NCBI RefSeq assembly: GCF_038562635.1
Contig: NZ_JBCFBO010000001.1
Coordinates: 2,086,643-2,150,642, forward strand
Length of the DNA stretch: 64,000 bases
Direction of reading: 5' to 3'
From: Methanobacterium sp.
Lineage (GTDB): Archaea; Methanobacteriota; Methanobacteria; Methanobacteriales; Methanobacteriaceae
Of this stretch, positions 45,554-54,279 are shown in pieces. Positions within the stretch are counted from its first letter, which is position 1; each line of letters begins with the position of its first letter. The notes under the pieces were generated by a model. That model was not told where the DNA came from and searched no databases. It saw only the letters and a program-made list of their open reading frames with translations. Both the position numbers and the translations under genes were made by a program.

Positions 45554-47359
45554 TTAAGCATCATCTTCTACATTTCCAGTATATGTAGCATAAAAACCAT
45601 CAGTATCTGCATAAATAGCTTTAAAACCAAATTTTTCTGCTTTTTTCATGGTTTTTTTAATATAATCCCTTCCCCAAGCTGTTACAGCGTCGGCACATTC
45701 TCCACTGTACCATCTGAACCTTGCAAAACCGTAAAGGCCGTACATGGAATTTGCAAGGGTTTTAAGCGCCTGCTGCTGAACATTCAATATCTTTTTCTCC
45801 ATGGGGTCATCTGTTTTTTTCATAAGGTCCTTTATCTTTGCCCTTTCTTTCAGTAAATTCCCAATTACAGATGGTACAAAACCAATAGGTTCTTTCCTGA
45901 ATTTATGAGGTACTTCCGGTGCGGTATGAAATTCTTCAGCCTCTTCATTTTTTACCAGAGTATCTGGAGAGATGTTTTTAGAAATGATTATGCTTGGATA
46001 CAGACTCTTGAAATCAAATGAAAGGATATTTTCATGAAGGCCTTTTACAGGTTCTTTAACGTAACCTCCTACGTATTTAAAACCTCTTCGTCTTGAATAT
46101 TCCGATTGAGATGGTTTATTGGGTATAACTTCGCCATATTCGTATGCTTTTCGTGTAAGAAGCCATTCTACCATTTGTCCAGATGCCATCCTTGTTATAT
46201 CAAAAAAGGGCTGCCCTACAATTCTAGTAAGCTCTCTATTTATGGGCAGCATTTTATCTCCTACTTTATAGGCCGCTATAGCGTCATCCATGGAATATGC
46301 AAACAGTTCTTCCAGTTTTTCACCATTTGAATCCCAGTATTTCCAGATTTCATCTCCTTCCACATCTTCCTTGTCTTCCCCAAAGAGTTCTTTATACACC
46401 CTTTCTAAGGTATAACGGTCAAGTGTCAGGTGGCGCCTCATAATTGGGTAAAGGTCAATATGCAGTCTGCCGCGGACTACGGCTGCTGATGTAAACCCAC
46501 GCCTTAAAAATTTAATTCCAGAACCGTCCATTCCTATAGTCATGGGAACGCCTAATTTTTTTGCCCTATCATTGATATATGGAAAATCAAAGTTATCCGA
46601 GTTGTATCCTAAAATTAGGTCTGGACACTCTGTATTTACAATCTCAACGAAACGTTTTATCATCTCTTTTTCACTTTCAAGGGTTTCAACATAATCAAAG
46701 GAGGAACTTTTAGTTGAAAGCACGCTTTCAAGCCCAAAGTTGCTTGCAAGACTTATCATGATTATTTCGTCTTTATCTGCACTGGGCATCCCTTTTGGAT
46801 TTCTAACTTCAATATCAAAACTCATGACTTTTAAATCAGGGATTCCACCATCTACTGGTTCAGGTTTTCCTTCCATGTTAAAGATACATAAATTCTCATC
46901 AGTTGATGATATTCCTGGTCCAGATTTCTGTGTTTTGGTTTTCCCGCTTACAACAATCTCTCCCATTGGGAAGAGGGCATTGTCAATTAGATATCTTCTG
47001 TAAAAAGGAATATCGTGTTCCCTGATCTCTTTCACTTCACTTAGATTCCATATTTTATCCCTAAGCTTGGGAACATCTTGAGGATGGAACAGAATAACTT
47101 CCAGCATTTCTTTTTCTTGAGTAATGTCTTTTTTTTGAACAATCCTGATTTCATCCACGTCAAGTGTGTTAATCTGTTTGATACAGTCTTCAATATTGCC
47201 CATGGGGATTACATAGATGTAAGGCCTGAAATGTCTGTCCAGGGCAATTATAGATCTTTCTTTATTATCCCCACGTTCTTTTCCGAAGAGTCTGACCACC
47301 GGGCGGCTGTTTTCTGTTACATAATCGATGTCTAAGAGGATGAATCGTTTAGTTTCCAT
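45554..47359 (-). CDS. polB1: DNA polymerase B, large fragment of the split enzyme
   Basis: 601 residues. 3'-5' exonuclease motifs MSFDIEVRN, YNSDNFDFPYI and YSMDDAIAAYKVGD, then polymerase motifs DFKSLYPSIIISKN (A), QQALKTLANSMYGLYGFARF (B) and YADTDGFYA (C). The chain stops ~10 residues after motif C, so thumb and end of palm are missing. Methanothermobacter has PolB split in two genes just here, so this is the natural N-terminal fragment rather than a truncation. The small fragment is not in the window. Motif C has Gly where DTDS is usual. Confidence 0.92.
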   Translation of the reverse strand: METKRFILLDIDYVTENSRPVVRLFGKERGDNKERSIIALDRHFRPYIYVIPMGNIEDCIKQINTLDVDEIRIVQKKDITQEKEMLEVILFHPQDVPKLRDKIWNLSEVKEIREHDIPFYRRYLIDNALFPMGEIVVSGKTKTQKSGPGISSTDENLCIFNMEGKPEPVDGGIPDLKVMSFDIEVRNPKGMPSADKDEIIMISLASNFGLESVLSTKSSSFDYVETLESEKEMIKRFVEIVNTECPDLILGYNSDNFDFPYINDRAKKLGVPMTIGMDGSGIKFLRRGFTSAAVVRGRLHIDLYPIMRRHLTLDRYTLERVYKELFGEDKEDVEGDEIWKYWDSNGEKLEELFAYSMDDAIAAYKVGDKMLPINRELTRIVGQPFFDITRMASGQMVEWLLTRKAYEYGEVIPNKPSQSEYSRRRGFKYVGGYVKEPVKGLHENILSFDFKSLYPSIIISKNISPDTLVKNEEAEEFHTAPEVPHKFRKEPIGFVPSVIGNLLKERAKIKDLMKKTDDPMEKKILNVQQQALKTLANSMYGLYGFARFRWYSGECADAVTAWGRDYIKKTMKKAEKFGFKAIYADTDGFYATYTGNVEDDA

Positions 47360-47682
47360 AATTTTGTATATATACTATAAATATTATTAAAGTTATGCAG
47401 AAAAATCTAAGGTTTATTTTATTAAACGTTCACTGACATGTTATGAATTATACTATCATGTTAACTTGTAAAACAGGAATTATCTTAAAAACATGTATTT
47501 TCAAAAACACATGAAATTACATTATCTACACAACTCCAGAATGTTAAATAAGTAAGATGTCAGCTGTATTTAATACAATAATTATTAGTTAAGGTGCAGT
47601 ATGACGTTTTAAAGGCTATTTTATAAAAATAAGTAAATTTAATAATTTAAAAAATGAAAAAGAGTTGATTTGCAGCGTTTAA
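47360..47682. other. Intergenic, no gene seen
   Basis: AT-rich; two near-direct CATGTTA words at ~47438 and ~47457. Contains the polB1 promoter on the minus strand and the 3' flank of the DUF2769 gene. No RNA gene or strong hairpin recognised. Confidence 0.45.
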
Positions 47683-48015
47683 TTAGGGTGCTTTACCTTT
47701 TGAACAGAAGTATCCTCCGGGTTCGCCTTCATTTAATCTGTTTTCTTTCCAGACATCGCAGGTACCGCATTGACACATGTTTTTTGGATCAAGATCTGGG
47801 CATGTTGCTGTACCTGTTGCGCAGTAAGCTTCAGGTACATGCTCTGGATGAGATGTTATCTCTTTTTCTTTGGCTACTGTTGTTTCTGGTGGATAATCCA
47901 TGGTTTTCTCTAAATTATCTAATTTGTCCATTGCACAACTGCTTTGAGCTTGTACTGGACATTCTGGACACTTACATTTTCCAATTGTAGCCATATTAAA
48001 CTCTATATTGGTCAT
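47683..48015 (-). CDS. DUF2769-type Cys-rich protein
   Basis: 110 residues. CKCPECPVQAQSSCAMDKLD near the N-terminus, then AYCATGTATCPDLDPKNMCQ, CGTCDVWKENRLNEG and GYFCSKGKAP. The repeated CxxC spacing suggests metal binding. It shares over half its residues by eye with the gene 172 bp upstream, so the pair is a tandem duplication. Confidence 0.8.
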   Translation of the reverse strand: MTNIEFNMATIGKCKCPECPVQAQSSCAMDKLDNLEKTMDYPPETTVAKEKEITSHPEHVPEAYCATGTATCPDLDPKNMCQCGTCDVWKENRLNEGEPGGYFCSKGKAP

Positions 48016-48187
48016 ATTTCAACCCCCATTTTTATTAATAGGATCAGATAATAAACATGGGATTATTAAACGTATTTGATGTTAAAATTGAGTTAGTTTA
48101 TAGAAGGGTGCCATTTTAATAATTTAAAATTACTTGAGTTAAGTGTTCCTAATCTATGGAAATTTTAAGACTGCATAGTCCAATTAA

Positions 48188-48481
48188 TTATTTAGCTTTT
48201 CCATTTTGACAGAAATAACCTGCAGGCTCTCCTTCATCTAATTTGTATTCTTTCCATACCTCACATTTAGGGCACTGACATGCTCCTTCCGGATTAAAAT
48301 CATCACATTCAGTTTTTCCAGACACACAATACATTCCTGGAACATCTTCTGGATTGGGACTGCCACTTATGCTCTGTAATTTATCCAGCTTTTCATATGC
48401 ACATTTACTTACAGCCTGCACGGAACAGCAGGGGCACTGGCACTTTTCTATATTTTCATTATTAAATTCAATATTGGCCAT
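48188..48481 (-). CDS. DUF2769-type Cys-rich protein (paralogue)
   Basis: 97 residues: CQCPCCSVQAVSKCAYEKLD, MYCVSGKTECDDFNPEGACQ, CPKCEVWKEYKLDEGEPAGY and FCQNGKAK. It lacks the ~15-residue insert before the second Cys block seen in the paralogue at 47683. SD GGAG precedes its ATG on the minus strand. Confidence 0.8.
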   Translation of the reverse strand: MANIEFNNENIEKCQCPCCSVQAVSKCAYEKLDKLQSISGSPNPEDVPGMYCVSGKTECDDFNPEGACQCPKCEVWKEYKLDEGEPAGYFCQNGKAK

Positions 48482-48700
48482 AATTTCAACTCCTGATTTA
48501 CCGTGTATTATATAAGGTGTTCATACGTAATAAATTACAAGTATTAACCCATATTCCTAATTGAAAAAATATCAGACGTAAAATATTTCAAATAGCCCTG
48601 AAAGATTAAATGGGTATTGATAATTAAGTTTAAGTATTAAAAGATTATAATAGTGTCACTTAGATTCATTTAAATCTGAATGTATTAAAAGGAGCATAAA

Positions 48701-49309
48701 ATGAAGTTTGTAAAACTTGATACTAACAAACATGATTTGAATAAAGTTTCTGAGCTAATTTACGAGACCGAATTGACAATATTTAAGCAGTTACTTGGGA
48801 AAGATGAAAAGGATGCCACCGAGAATATAAAAAATCTTGTAGAATTGGGGAATAACTATTTTGGCCATGAGAATATCCATGTGGTTATTGATGGGAATGA
48901 AGACATGATGGGAATACTGGTTTCATTTAGTGGTAAAGAAACAAGCTTTTGGAATGACTTTAAGGTATATTTTAAAGTGTTAACATTTTATAACTTTTTG
49001 AAGTGTGCAGTAAAGGGAACTTTAATAAATAAGTCCCTTACAGCAAGTCTTGGTAAAGATGATTATTATTTAAGCAACATTGCAGTCGATCCTCAGTATA
49101 GGGGTCAGGGAATTGGAACGTATATCTTGAAAAATGCAGTTAAAACTGCAGAAGAGAATGGCTGCAGGCGTGTACTTCTTGACGTGACATTTAAGAATAA
49201 AGGCGCAAAGAGATTGTATGAACGATTTGGATTTAAAGTTTACAGTAAAAATACTCCTAAACTGTTTAAAGGCCATGGAACTTTAAGTATGGAATATTTA
49301 CTCCATTAA
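48701..49309 (+). CDS. GNAT acetyltransferase
   Basis: 202 residues. Acetyl-CoA motif PQYRGQGIGTYILKNAVKTA with YYLSNIAVD before it and LLDVTFKNKGAKRLYERFGF after it. A ~130-residue N-terminal region includes a hydrophobic FKVYFKVLTFYNFLKCAV segment. The layout resembles RimI-like acetyltransferases with an extended front. Substrate unknown. SD AAAGGAG. Confidence 0.85.
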   Translation: MKFVKLDTNKHDLNKVSELIYETELTIFKQLLGKDEKDATENIKNLVELGNNYFGHENIHVVIDGNEDMMGILVSFSGKETSFWNDFKVYFKVLTFYNFLKCAVKGTLINKSLTASLGKDDYYLSNIAVDPQYRGQGIGTYILKNAVKTAEENGCRRVLLDVTFKNKGAKRLYERFGFKVYSKNTPKLFKGHGTLSMEYLLH

Positions 49310-49438
49310 TATTTATTTTATTATTTTTTTGATTTTTAAAGGCAGTATCCCTTATTTTAGACGTGCAGATACTTCAAATTATGGGCTAATTTTTAATACA
49401 TTTTTTAATTTAAGTAATAGATATTCTGTATCCCTAAA

Positions 49439-49489
49439 CTATATATAGTACCTTGCAATATACAGTACCTTGTGAAATACAGTGGTACT
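49439..49489 (+). promoter_or_regulatory. padR promoter with direct-repeat operator
   Basis: TATA element ACTATATATA at 49439-49448, followed by two AGTACCTTG words at 49447-49455 and 49464-49472 (17-bp period) and a roughly inverted AGTGGTACT at 49481-49489. The expected start near 49468 gives a ~20-nt leader. PadR proteins usually repress their own promoter, and these repeats overlap it. Confidence 0.55.
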
Positions 49490-49795
49490 ATGAATGCTCA
49501 ATTTAAAAAAGGGGTACTGGAACTTTGCGTGTTAGTGCTTCTTGACAGAAAGGACTGTTATGGTTACGAAATGGTTGATGAAATATCTAAAAATATTTCA
49601 ATTTCGGAAGGCACTATCTATCCTCTTTTAAGACGGCTAAAAAAGGAAGGTTTAGTAAGCTCTTATTTAAAAGAGTCCCAGGATGGCCCTCCTCGAAAAT
49701 ATTACCAAATAACAGAGCTGGGAAAAGAAAAAAAGGAAAATTTAGTTGCAGAATGGAATGAATTTTCTGCAGCTGTTACTAATTTACTTAATTAA
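49490..49795 (+). CDS. PadR-family regulator
   Basis: 101 residues. QFKKGVLELCVLVLLDRKDC is the PadR family start, followed by the winged helix (EISKNISISEGTIYPLLRRL, DGPPRKYYQITELG). ATG 49490 is preferred to GTG 49472, which lies at the predicted transcript start. Paired with a DUF1700 protein 21 bp downstream, a common PadR arrangement that controls membrane or ABC-transport genes. Confidence 0.9.
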   Translation: MNAQFKKGVLELCVLVLLDRKDCYGYEMVDEISKNISISEGTIYPLLRRLKKEGLVSSYLKESQDGPPRKYYQITELGKEKKENLVAEWNEFSAAVTNLLN

Positions 49796-49816
49796 AACGG
49801 AGACTAGGGTGGTTAA

Positions 49817-50419
49817 ATGGATAAGGAGGAATATCTCAAAAAACTCGATAAATTGCTGAAAAAATTACCAGAAGATGACAGAGAAGATCTGATTTTAGAC
49901 TATGAGGAACACTTTAGAATAGGTGTGGAAAACGGCAGGACTGAAAAAGAAATTTCAGAGGCATTGGGGGATCCTGAAAATGTTGCTAAACAAATTAAAG
50001 CAGATTATATGGTCAAAAAAGCCGAAGATAAGCCGTCTCCAGGTAGTATAATTGAAGCAGTGCTGGCAGTGGCAGGACTTGGTCTTTTTAATATAATATT
50101 TGTAGCTGGACCTTCTTTGCTGCTTGCAGTGGTTATTATCAGTTTAGTTGTGGCAGGATTTGCAATAATTGTTATAGGAATTTTAACTATGTTATCACCT
50201 TTATTACAGGTATTTTTCCCAAAGTACATTCATTTGCCTGTACAGGGAGGAATACTGGGAACTTTAATAATGGTGGTAGGTGGTATTGGCGTAACAGTAA
50301 TGGGTACATTTTTTGTAATAGTTATGGCATACGCGGCCAACAGGTTCTACAAAGTAGTAATTAAACTATTAAAATCCAATTTGGATGATATAAAAAAACG
50401 AACTGAGGTATTTAAATAA
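49817..50419 (+). CDS. DUF1700/HAAS-type membrane protein
   Basis: 200 residues. The N-terminal HAAS domain (EEYLKKLDKLLKKLPEDDRE...YEEHFRIGVENGRTEKEI, ALGDPENVAKQIKADY) is followed by three or four membrane helices (IIEAVLAVAGLGLFNIIFVA, LLLAVVIISLVVAGFAIIVI, GILGTLIMVVGGIGVTVMG). Such proteins are usually coupled to PadR regulators, as here. Confidence 0.88.
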   Translation: MDKEEYLKKLDKLLKKLPEDDREDLILDYEEHFRIGVENGRTEKEISEALGDPENVAKQIKADYMVKKAEDKPSPGSIIEAVLAVAGLGLFNIIFVAGPSLLLAVVIISLVVAGFAIIVIGILTMLSPLLQVFFPKYIHLPVQGGILGTLIMVVGGIGVTVMGTFFVIVMAYAANRFYKVVIKLLKSNLDDIKKRTEVFK

Positions 50420-50433
50420 CTTGGAGGATTTCT

Positions 50434-50748
50434 ATGGATAAATTTATGTGGGGGATACTTGCAGGTACTAAAGGAGCAACAAATCGTGCTAGAATTATAG
50501 ATGAGCTGAAAAATAGGCCTTATAATGTTAATCAACTTGCTGAAAAGCTTGAACTTGATTATAAAACTGTAAAACATCATATTCGAGTTTTAGAAAGAAA
50601 TAACATGGTCACATCAACCGGAAAGAAGTACGGTGCTTTGTACTTCCTTTCAGATAAAATGGAACAAAACTACGATAGTTTTCAGGAGATATGGGAAGAA
50701 TTCAGAAAATCTAATGAAGCATGTGCCATTTATGATCACGCCTCCTGA
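50434..50748 (+). CDS. ArsR-type winged-helix regulator
   Basis: 104 residues. KGATNRARIIDELKNRPYNV, NQLAEKLELDYKTVKHHIRV and LERNNMVTSTGKKYGALYFL form a clear winged helix; the C-terminus is a helical dimer arm. It starts 14 bp after the DUF1700 gene with SD TTGGAGG, so it belongs to the PadR operon. Possibly a second regulator for the ABC transporter downstream. Confidence 0.85.
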   Translation: MDKFMWGILAGTKGATNRARIIDELKNRPYNVNQLAEKLELDYKTVKHHIRVLERNNMVTSTGKKYGALYFLSDKMEQNYDSFQEIWEEFRKSNEACAIYDHAS

Positions 50749-51433
50749 TCATGAATACAACTAAATCTGAGATTAAATTTGAATAATATTTGAAGAATAT
50801 ATATTCTATTCTCCTTTATCTGCTACTTTTAGATTAATATATTGTCACTTAACGATTATTTTATACTAATTTTAAAAAATTGAACTTTTATCAATTAAAT
50901 CATACATTTAAATAATTTTTTAAGTAATATTCATTCTGTAACTTTGTTGCTTAAAAATGATATCTTGAAGTGAATCTATTACGCATAGCTCTAAATTTGT
51001 TTTATTATAAGTCTAATTTTTATATCTGGTGATTTACCAGGATTTATCATGAAAATAACTGATTTATTTTTTCTATTTTTTAAACATATCCTGCTGAATT
51101 TTGAGATTTGGGTGTAATCTGGATGGAATTTTGGGGCAAATTAGTGGAAAACAAGACTTAATGCTGGTTTAATATTGGAAAAAGTATTTTTAAATGTTCT
51201 AATAAGTATAATATTAGGCAGTGTTTTACTAAACAGAATTTTAAGCTTTAATTGTACCGTAAAAAATTAAAATTATTGGTTTGCAGTAAAATACTCTGTC
51301 AATTTTAAACAGTGTAATGAGGTTGAGGAAAATTCAGGATGAATTTTCCGAACATTCGAAAGCAAAACTTTCGATGCCCCGAAATCAGAGATTTCGAGGG
51401 CCCAAAAAATAAAATTTTTTTGAGGCGAAAAAA
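50749..51433 (+). other. Long intergenic region ending in a hairpin chain
   Basis: 685 bp without a credible gene. The first ~560 bp are AT-rich and featureless to the eye; 51322-51425 is the four-stem hairpin chain described separately, which runs up to the permease start. Confidence 0.5.
51323..51425 (+). repeat. Hairpin chain, copy C (four stems; carries SD)
   Basis: Four stems in ~100 bp: GGAAAATTC/GAATTTTCC (51327-51335 with 51341-51349; flanked by TTGA and GAA); TCGAAAG/CTTTCGA (51356-51362 with 51368-51374); CCC+CGAAAT/ATTTCG+A+GGG (51377-51385 with 51391-51400); CCCAAAAAA/TTTTTTGAGG (51401-51409 with 51116-style partner at 51416-51425). The last two share one bulged A before the closing G run. 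SD GAGGCG of the next gene lies in the final stem. Confidence 0.75.
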
Positions 51434-52363
51434 ATGAATCTTTATAAATTAGCGTTTAATAACATTCGCAGAAAAAAACTCAGGAGTGCATTAACGGCTC
51501 TAGGGATAATTATTGGAGCTGCAACAATTGTTGTACTCCTTGGAATAACTGCAGGAGCAACTTCAGCAGTCCAGGAGCAGACAGACCAATATATGTATGA
51601 TGTAGTAATAGCACCTGCATCAAGTAGTGGAACTTATTTAATGGACTCTCAAACGGTTTCGAAGGTAGAGAAAATGTCTAACCTCTATGGTTTGCGGGAA
51701 GTAACCATCTTTTCGGAAAATATCAATGGAACTAGAGTAAACTTCGAAGGGGTAAATGACTGGAGACAGGTTAAACTAATAAATGGAACGCAGGGAGTGG
51801 TAATTAATAAAGCTACTGCAGATAAATTTGGCCTTGGTATTGGAGATAAAATAAAAGCCAAAGATCAGCAGCTAACCATCACTGGAATATCTAAAGAAGA
51901 ACAGGCGATTTATGTCTACTTAAACCAGGATATAGCACAAAATGTCACTGGTAATAAAGTAAGCGCTATATACGCTAGATCACATGTAAGCCCAAATGCC
52001 ACCGCTGATGAAATAGAAAACCAGGTAGATGGTGTCTCTGTTTTAACTAAATCAGAAAAAGTTGCTGAAATTCAGAAGCAAACCAGCCAGGCACTTCTAT
52101 TTATAGGAATTATTGCATGTATAGCTCTGGTTGTGGGAATTATAAGTGTAGTAAATACCATGATGATGAGTGTTATGGAAAGGACAAGAGAATTAGGTGT
52201 TTTAAAAGCAATTGGATTTACAAACTGGGAACTGAAAGGAAGCATACTCTTTGAATCCGGTCTTTTAGGGTTCTTAGGGGCAATTTTAGGAGTCATTCTC
52301 GGTATTATAGGTATCGTAGTATTTGCAAACATGCTGGACTTTACAGATTACATACTCAAATGA
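51434..52363 (+). CDS. ABC transporter permease (MacB/FtsX type), main part
   Basis: 309 residues. N-terminal membrane helix (LRSALTALGIIIGAATIVVL), a ~200-residue extracytoplasmic MacB periplasmic-core-like domain, then LLFIGIIACIALVVGIISVV, the cytoplasmic ERTRELGVLKAIGFTNWELK coupling motif and a third helix. The fourth helix is not in this frame: the stop TGA at 52361 overlaps the ATG of a 41-codon frame that encodes it. SD GAGGCG lies inside a hairpin. Confidence 0.85.
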   Translation: MNLYKLAFNNIRRKKLRSALTALGIIIGAATIVVLLGITAGATSAVQEQTDQYMYDVVIAPASSSGTYLMDSQTVSKVEKMSNLYGLREVTIFSENINGTRVNFEGVNDWRQVKLINGTQGVVINKATADKFGLGIGDKIKAKDQQLTITGISKEEQAIYVYLNQDIAQNVTGNKVSAIYARSHVSPNATADEIENQVDGVSVLTKSEKVAEIQKQTSQALLFIGIIACIALVVGIISVVNTMMMSVMERTRELGVLKAIGFTNWELKGSILFESGLLGFLGAILGVILGIIGIVVFANMLDFTDYILK

Positions 52364-52485
52364 TGCCTGTATGGTTAATTGGAGGCGTAATTGTAGGATC
52401 TACTATCTTATGTATCCTGGCTGGTTTGTATCCGGCAATGCGTGCTTCAAAATTAAACGTTGTGGAGGCCCTTAGACATGAATAA
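52360..52485 (+). CDS. ABC permease C-terminal segment in a separate frame
   Basis: 41 residues: MMPVWLIGGVIVGSTILCIL then AGLYPAMRASKLNVVEALRH and E. This is the last membrane helix and the conserved cytoplasmic end of FtsX-type permeases. Its ATG overlaps the previous TGA (A-TGA-TG). Either one A was lost from an AAAA run, splitting one gene, or the permease is truly made as two coupled chains. The ATPase start overlaps its end by 8 bp. Confidence 0.7.
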   Translation: MMPVWLIGGVIVGSTILCILAGLYPAMRASKLNVVEALRHE

Positions 52486-53149
52486 TGCAGTACTTGAATT
52501 TAAAAATGTTTGGAAAACTTATACAATGGGGGATGAATTGATAAATGCCCTTGCAGGTTTAAACATGTCCCTGGAGAAAGGTTCTTTTACAGCAGTCATG
52601 GGACCGTCTGGATCAGGTAAATCAACATTCCTGCACGTAGCTGGAATATTAGACATGCCTTCAAGTGGTATAATTAAAATTAATGGGAAAGATGCCAAGA
52701 AGTTATCGGTTAAAGAGCAGGCAAGGCTTAGAAGGAATGAAATTGGCTTTATATTCCAGCGTTTTAACCTGATGTCTCAGCTTACAGTACTGGAAAACGT
52801 AATGCTTCCTATGATAAAAGAAGATACAAAGAAAGCCATAGACCTTTTAAACAGAATGGGATTGGGCTCAAAATCTAATAAATACCCCGGACAGCTTTCA
52901 GGTGGAGAACAACAGCGTGTAGCAATAGCCAGGGCACTTATAAATGATCCGTCTATTATTCTGGCGGATGAACCAACAGGAGAACTCGATACCAAAAATG
53001 CAGACGCTATAATGCAGGTCCTCAAAGATCTAAATCAAAATGACGGAGTAAGCATTGTTGTTGTTACCCATAATCAGGCGTCAGCAGATTTTGCAGACGA
53101 AATTCTCCACATGAGTGACGGCAATTTCGTTAATAATGGGAGTAAATAG
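52478..53149 (+). CDS. ABC transporter ATP-binding protein (LolD/MacB type)
   Basis: 223 residues. Walker A GPSGSGKST, Q-loop FIFQRFNLMSQ, signature LSGGEQQRVAIARAL, Walker B ILADEPTGELD and switch His in VVVTHNQ. ATG 52478 gives the usual N-terminus (NNAVLEFKNVWKTYTMGDEL) and sits nine bases after GTGGAGG; it overlaps the permease end. Works with the permease above; exported substrate unknown. Confidence 0.93.
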   Translation: MNNAVLEFKNVWKTYTMGDELINALAGLNMSLEKGSFTAVMGPSGSGKSTFLHVAGILDMPSSGIIKINGKDAKKLSVKEQARLRRNEIGFIFQRFNLMSQLTVLENVMLPMIKEDTKKAIDLLNRMGLGSKSNKYPGQLSGGEQQRVAIARALINDPSIILADEPTGELDTKNADAIMQVLKDLNQNDGVSIVVVTHNQASADFADEILHMSDGNFVNNGSK

Positions 53150-53175
53150 ATGATATTATAAAATTAACTGGCTTC

Positions 53176-53293
53176 AGATTATGCTTGTGGGAGGGTGGGT
53201 AATCACTACTTATTTTTTTATGAGAATCAAAATCCGTCTCCGTGGGTTATAGACCTCCTTATCTATGATTCTCAAGGTATACGAGCATAATCT
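53176..53293 (+). ncRNA. Candidate structured RNA upstream of uppP
   Basis: 118 nt with a long closing stem: AGATTATGCTTGT (53176-53188) pairs with ACGAGCATAATCT (53281-53293), 13 bp with one G-U. Inside is a second perfect 9-bp stem TGAGAATCA/TGATTCTCA (53221-53229 with 53266-53274). A G-rich GTGGGAGGGTGGG lies in the left internal loop. It may be an uppP leader, an sRNA, or a small inverted-repeat element. A 27-bp gap separates it from the uppP ATG. Confidence 0.5.
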
Positions 53294-53320
53294 AACTTAT
53301 TTACTATTTTTGGTGGGATA

Positions 53321-54184
53321 ATGGACATAATAAATATTTTAATAGGAATTAGTATAGGTGTTGTTCAAGGATTAACCGAGTTTTTACCGGTGAGCAGTTC
53401 TGCACACCTTGTATTTATGCATGAACTTACAGGATTTGCTCCAAATCTGGCATTTGATATATTGCTTCATGTGGGAACCCTGATAGCAGTAGTAGCTTAT
53501 TTTTGGAAGGACATAGCTCAGATGATAAGGGCTTTTGTATCCAGTATTATGGATATACCTCGGCACAGGTTTATAAAAGGTATTCAAGAAGATCAGTTTA
53601 AAAAAATGGCGTGGTTTATAATAATTGGTTCTATACCTGCAGGATTAGCAGCGTTCCTGTTTAAAGACTTGTTTGAAAGTTTGTTCAGTAACGCAACAGC
53701 CGTAGGATTCTTTTTACTTATTACTGGGTTCTTGCTTTGGGGATCTGAGAGGGTATCGCGAAGATCCAGTAAAACAAGTTTGAATAATGACAATAAAATA
53801 ACTCTGGAGAAAATGAACGCTAAAGATGCTTTAGTAATTGGAACTGCTCAAGCGTTTTCTATAGCTCCAGGTATATCTCGTTCTGGATCTACTATTTCTA
53901 CAGGACTGTTTTTAGGCCTTGAAAGAGAGCTTGCAGCTCGTTTTAGTTTCTTACTTTCAATACCTGCCATATTGGGGGCGGCAATAGTACAGATAAATGA
54001 TATAACCTTAGGTTTTGATACCAACACCGGGGCTTTTATTGCAGGGCTCATTGCAGCAGCTGTATCTGGTTACCTGGCTATTAAGTTAATGTTGAAGCTA
54101 ATAAAAGAGAGAAGCTTAATGATATTTGCTTATTACTGCTGGATCGTTGGACTGGCAGCTATAGTAATTAGTTTACTATTTTAA
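53321..54184 (+). CDS. uppP: Undecaprenyl-diphosphatase
   Basis: 287 residues, about eight membrane helices. Family motifs GVVQGLTEFLPVSSSAHL (~13-31) and SIAPGISRSGSTIS (~170-183) are intact; the former carries the catalytic Glu and Ser. Dephosphorylates the polyprenyl-diphosphate carrier used in pseudomurein and glycan synthesis. Preceded by the nested stem structure at 53176-53293. Confidence 0.95.
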   Translation: MDIINILIGISIGVVQGLTEFLPVSSSAHLVFMHELTGFAPNLAFDILLHVGTLIAVVAYFWKDIAQMIRAFVSSIMDIPRHRFIKGIQEDQFKKMAWFIIIGSIPAGLAAFLFKDLFESLFSNATAVGFFLLITGFLLWGSERVSRRSSKTSLNNDNKITLEKMNAKDALVIGTAQAFSIAPGISRSGSTISTGLFLGLERELAARFSFLLSIPAILGAAIVQINDITLGFDTNTGAFIAGLIAAAVSGYLAIKLMLKLIKERSLMIFAYYCWIVGLAAIVISLLF

Positions 54185-54279
54185 TTTTCTTTTTTAGACT
54201 ATGAATTAAAAAAAGAATTACGCCTTGTTTTAAAGAAAAAAAATCTAATTTGCTATTTAAATGTTTTAATTTAAATATA

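Noticed and set aside
45554..47359. PolB as a truncated pseudogene
   Set aside because: All exonuclease and polymerase motifs are intact and the end point matches the known split of this enzyme in the order.
53176..53293. H/ACA guide RNA or a C/D-box sRNA
   Set aside because: No ACA at the expected distance 3' of a stem and no RUGAUGA/CUGA boxes in the right places.
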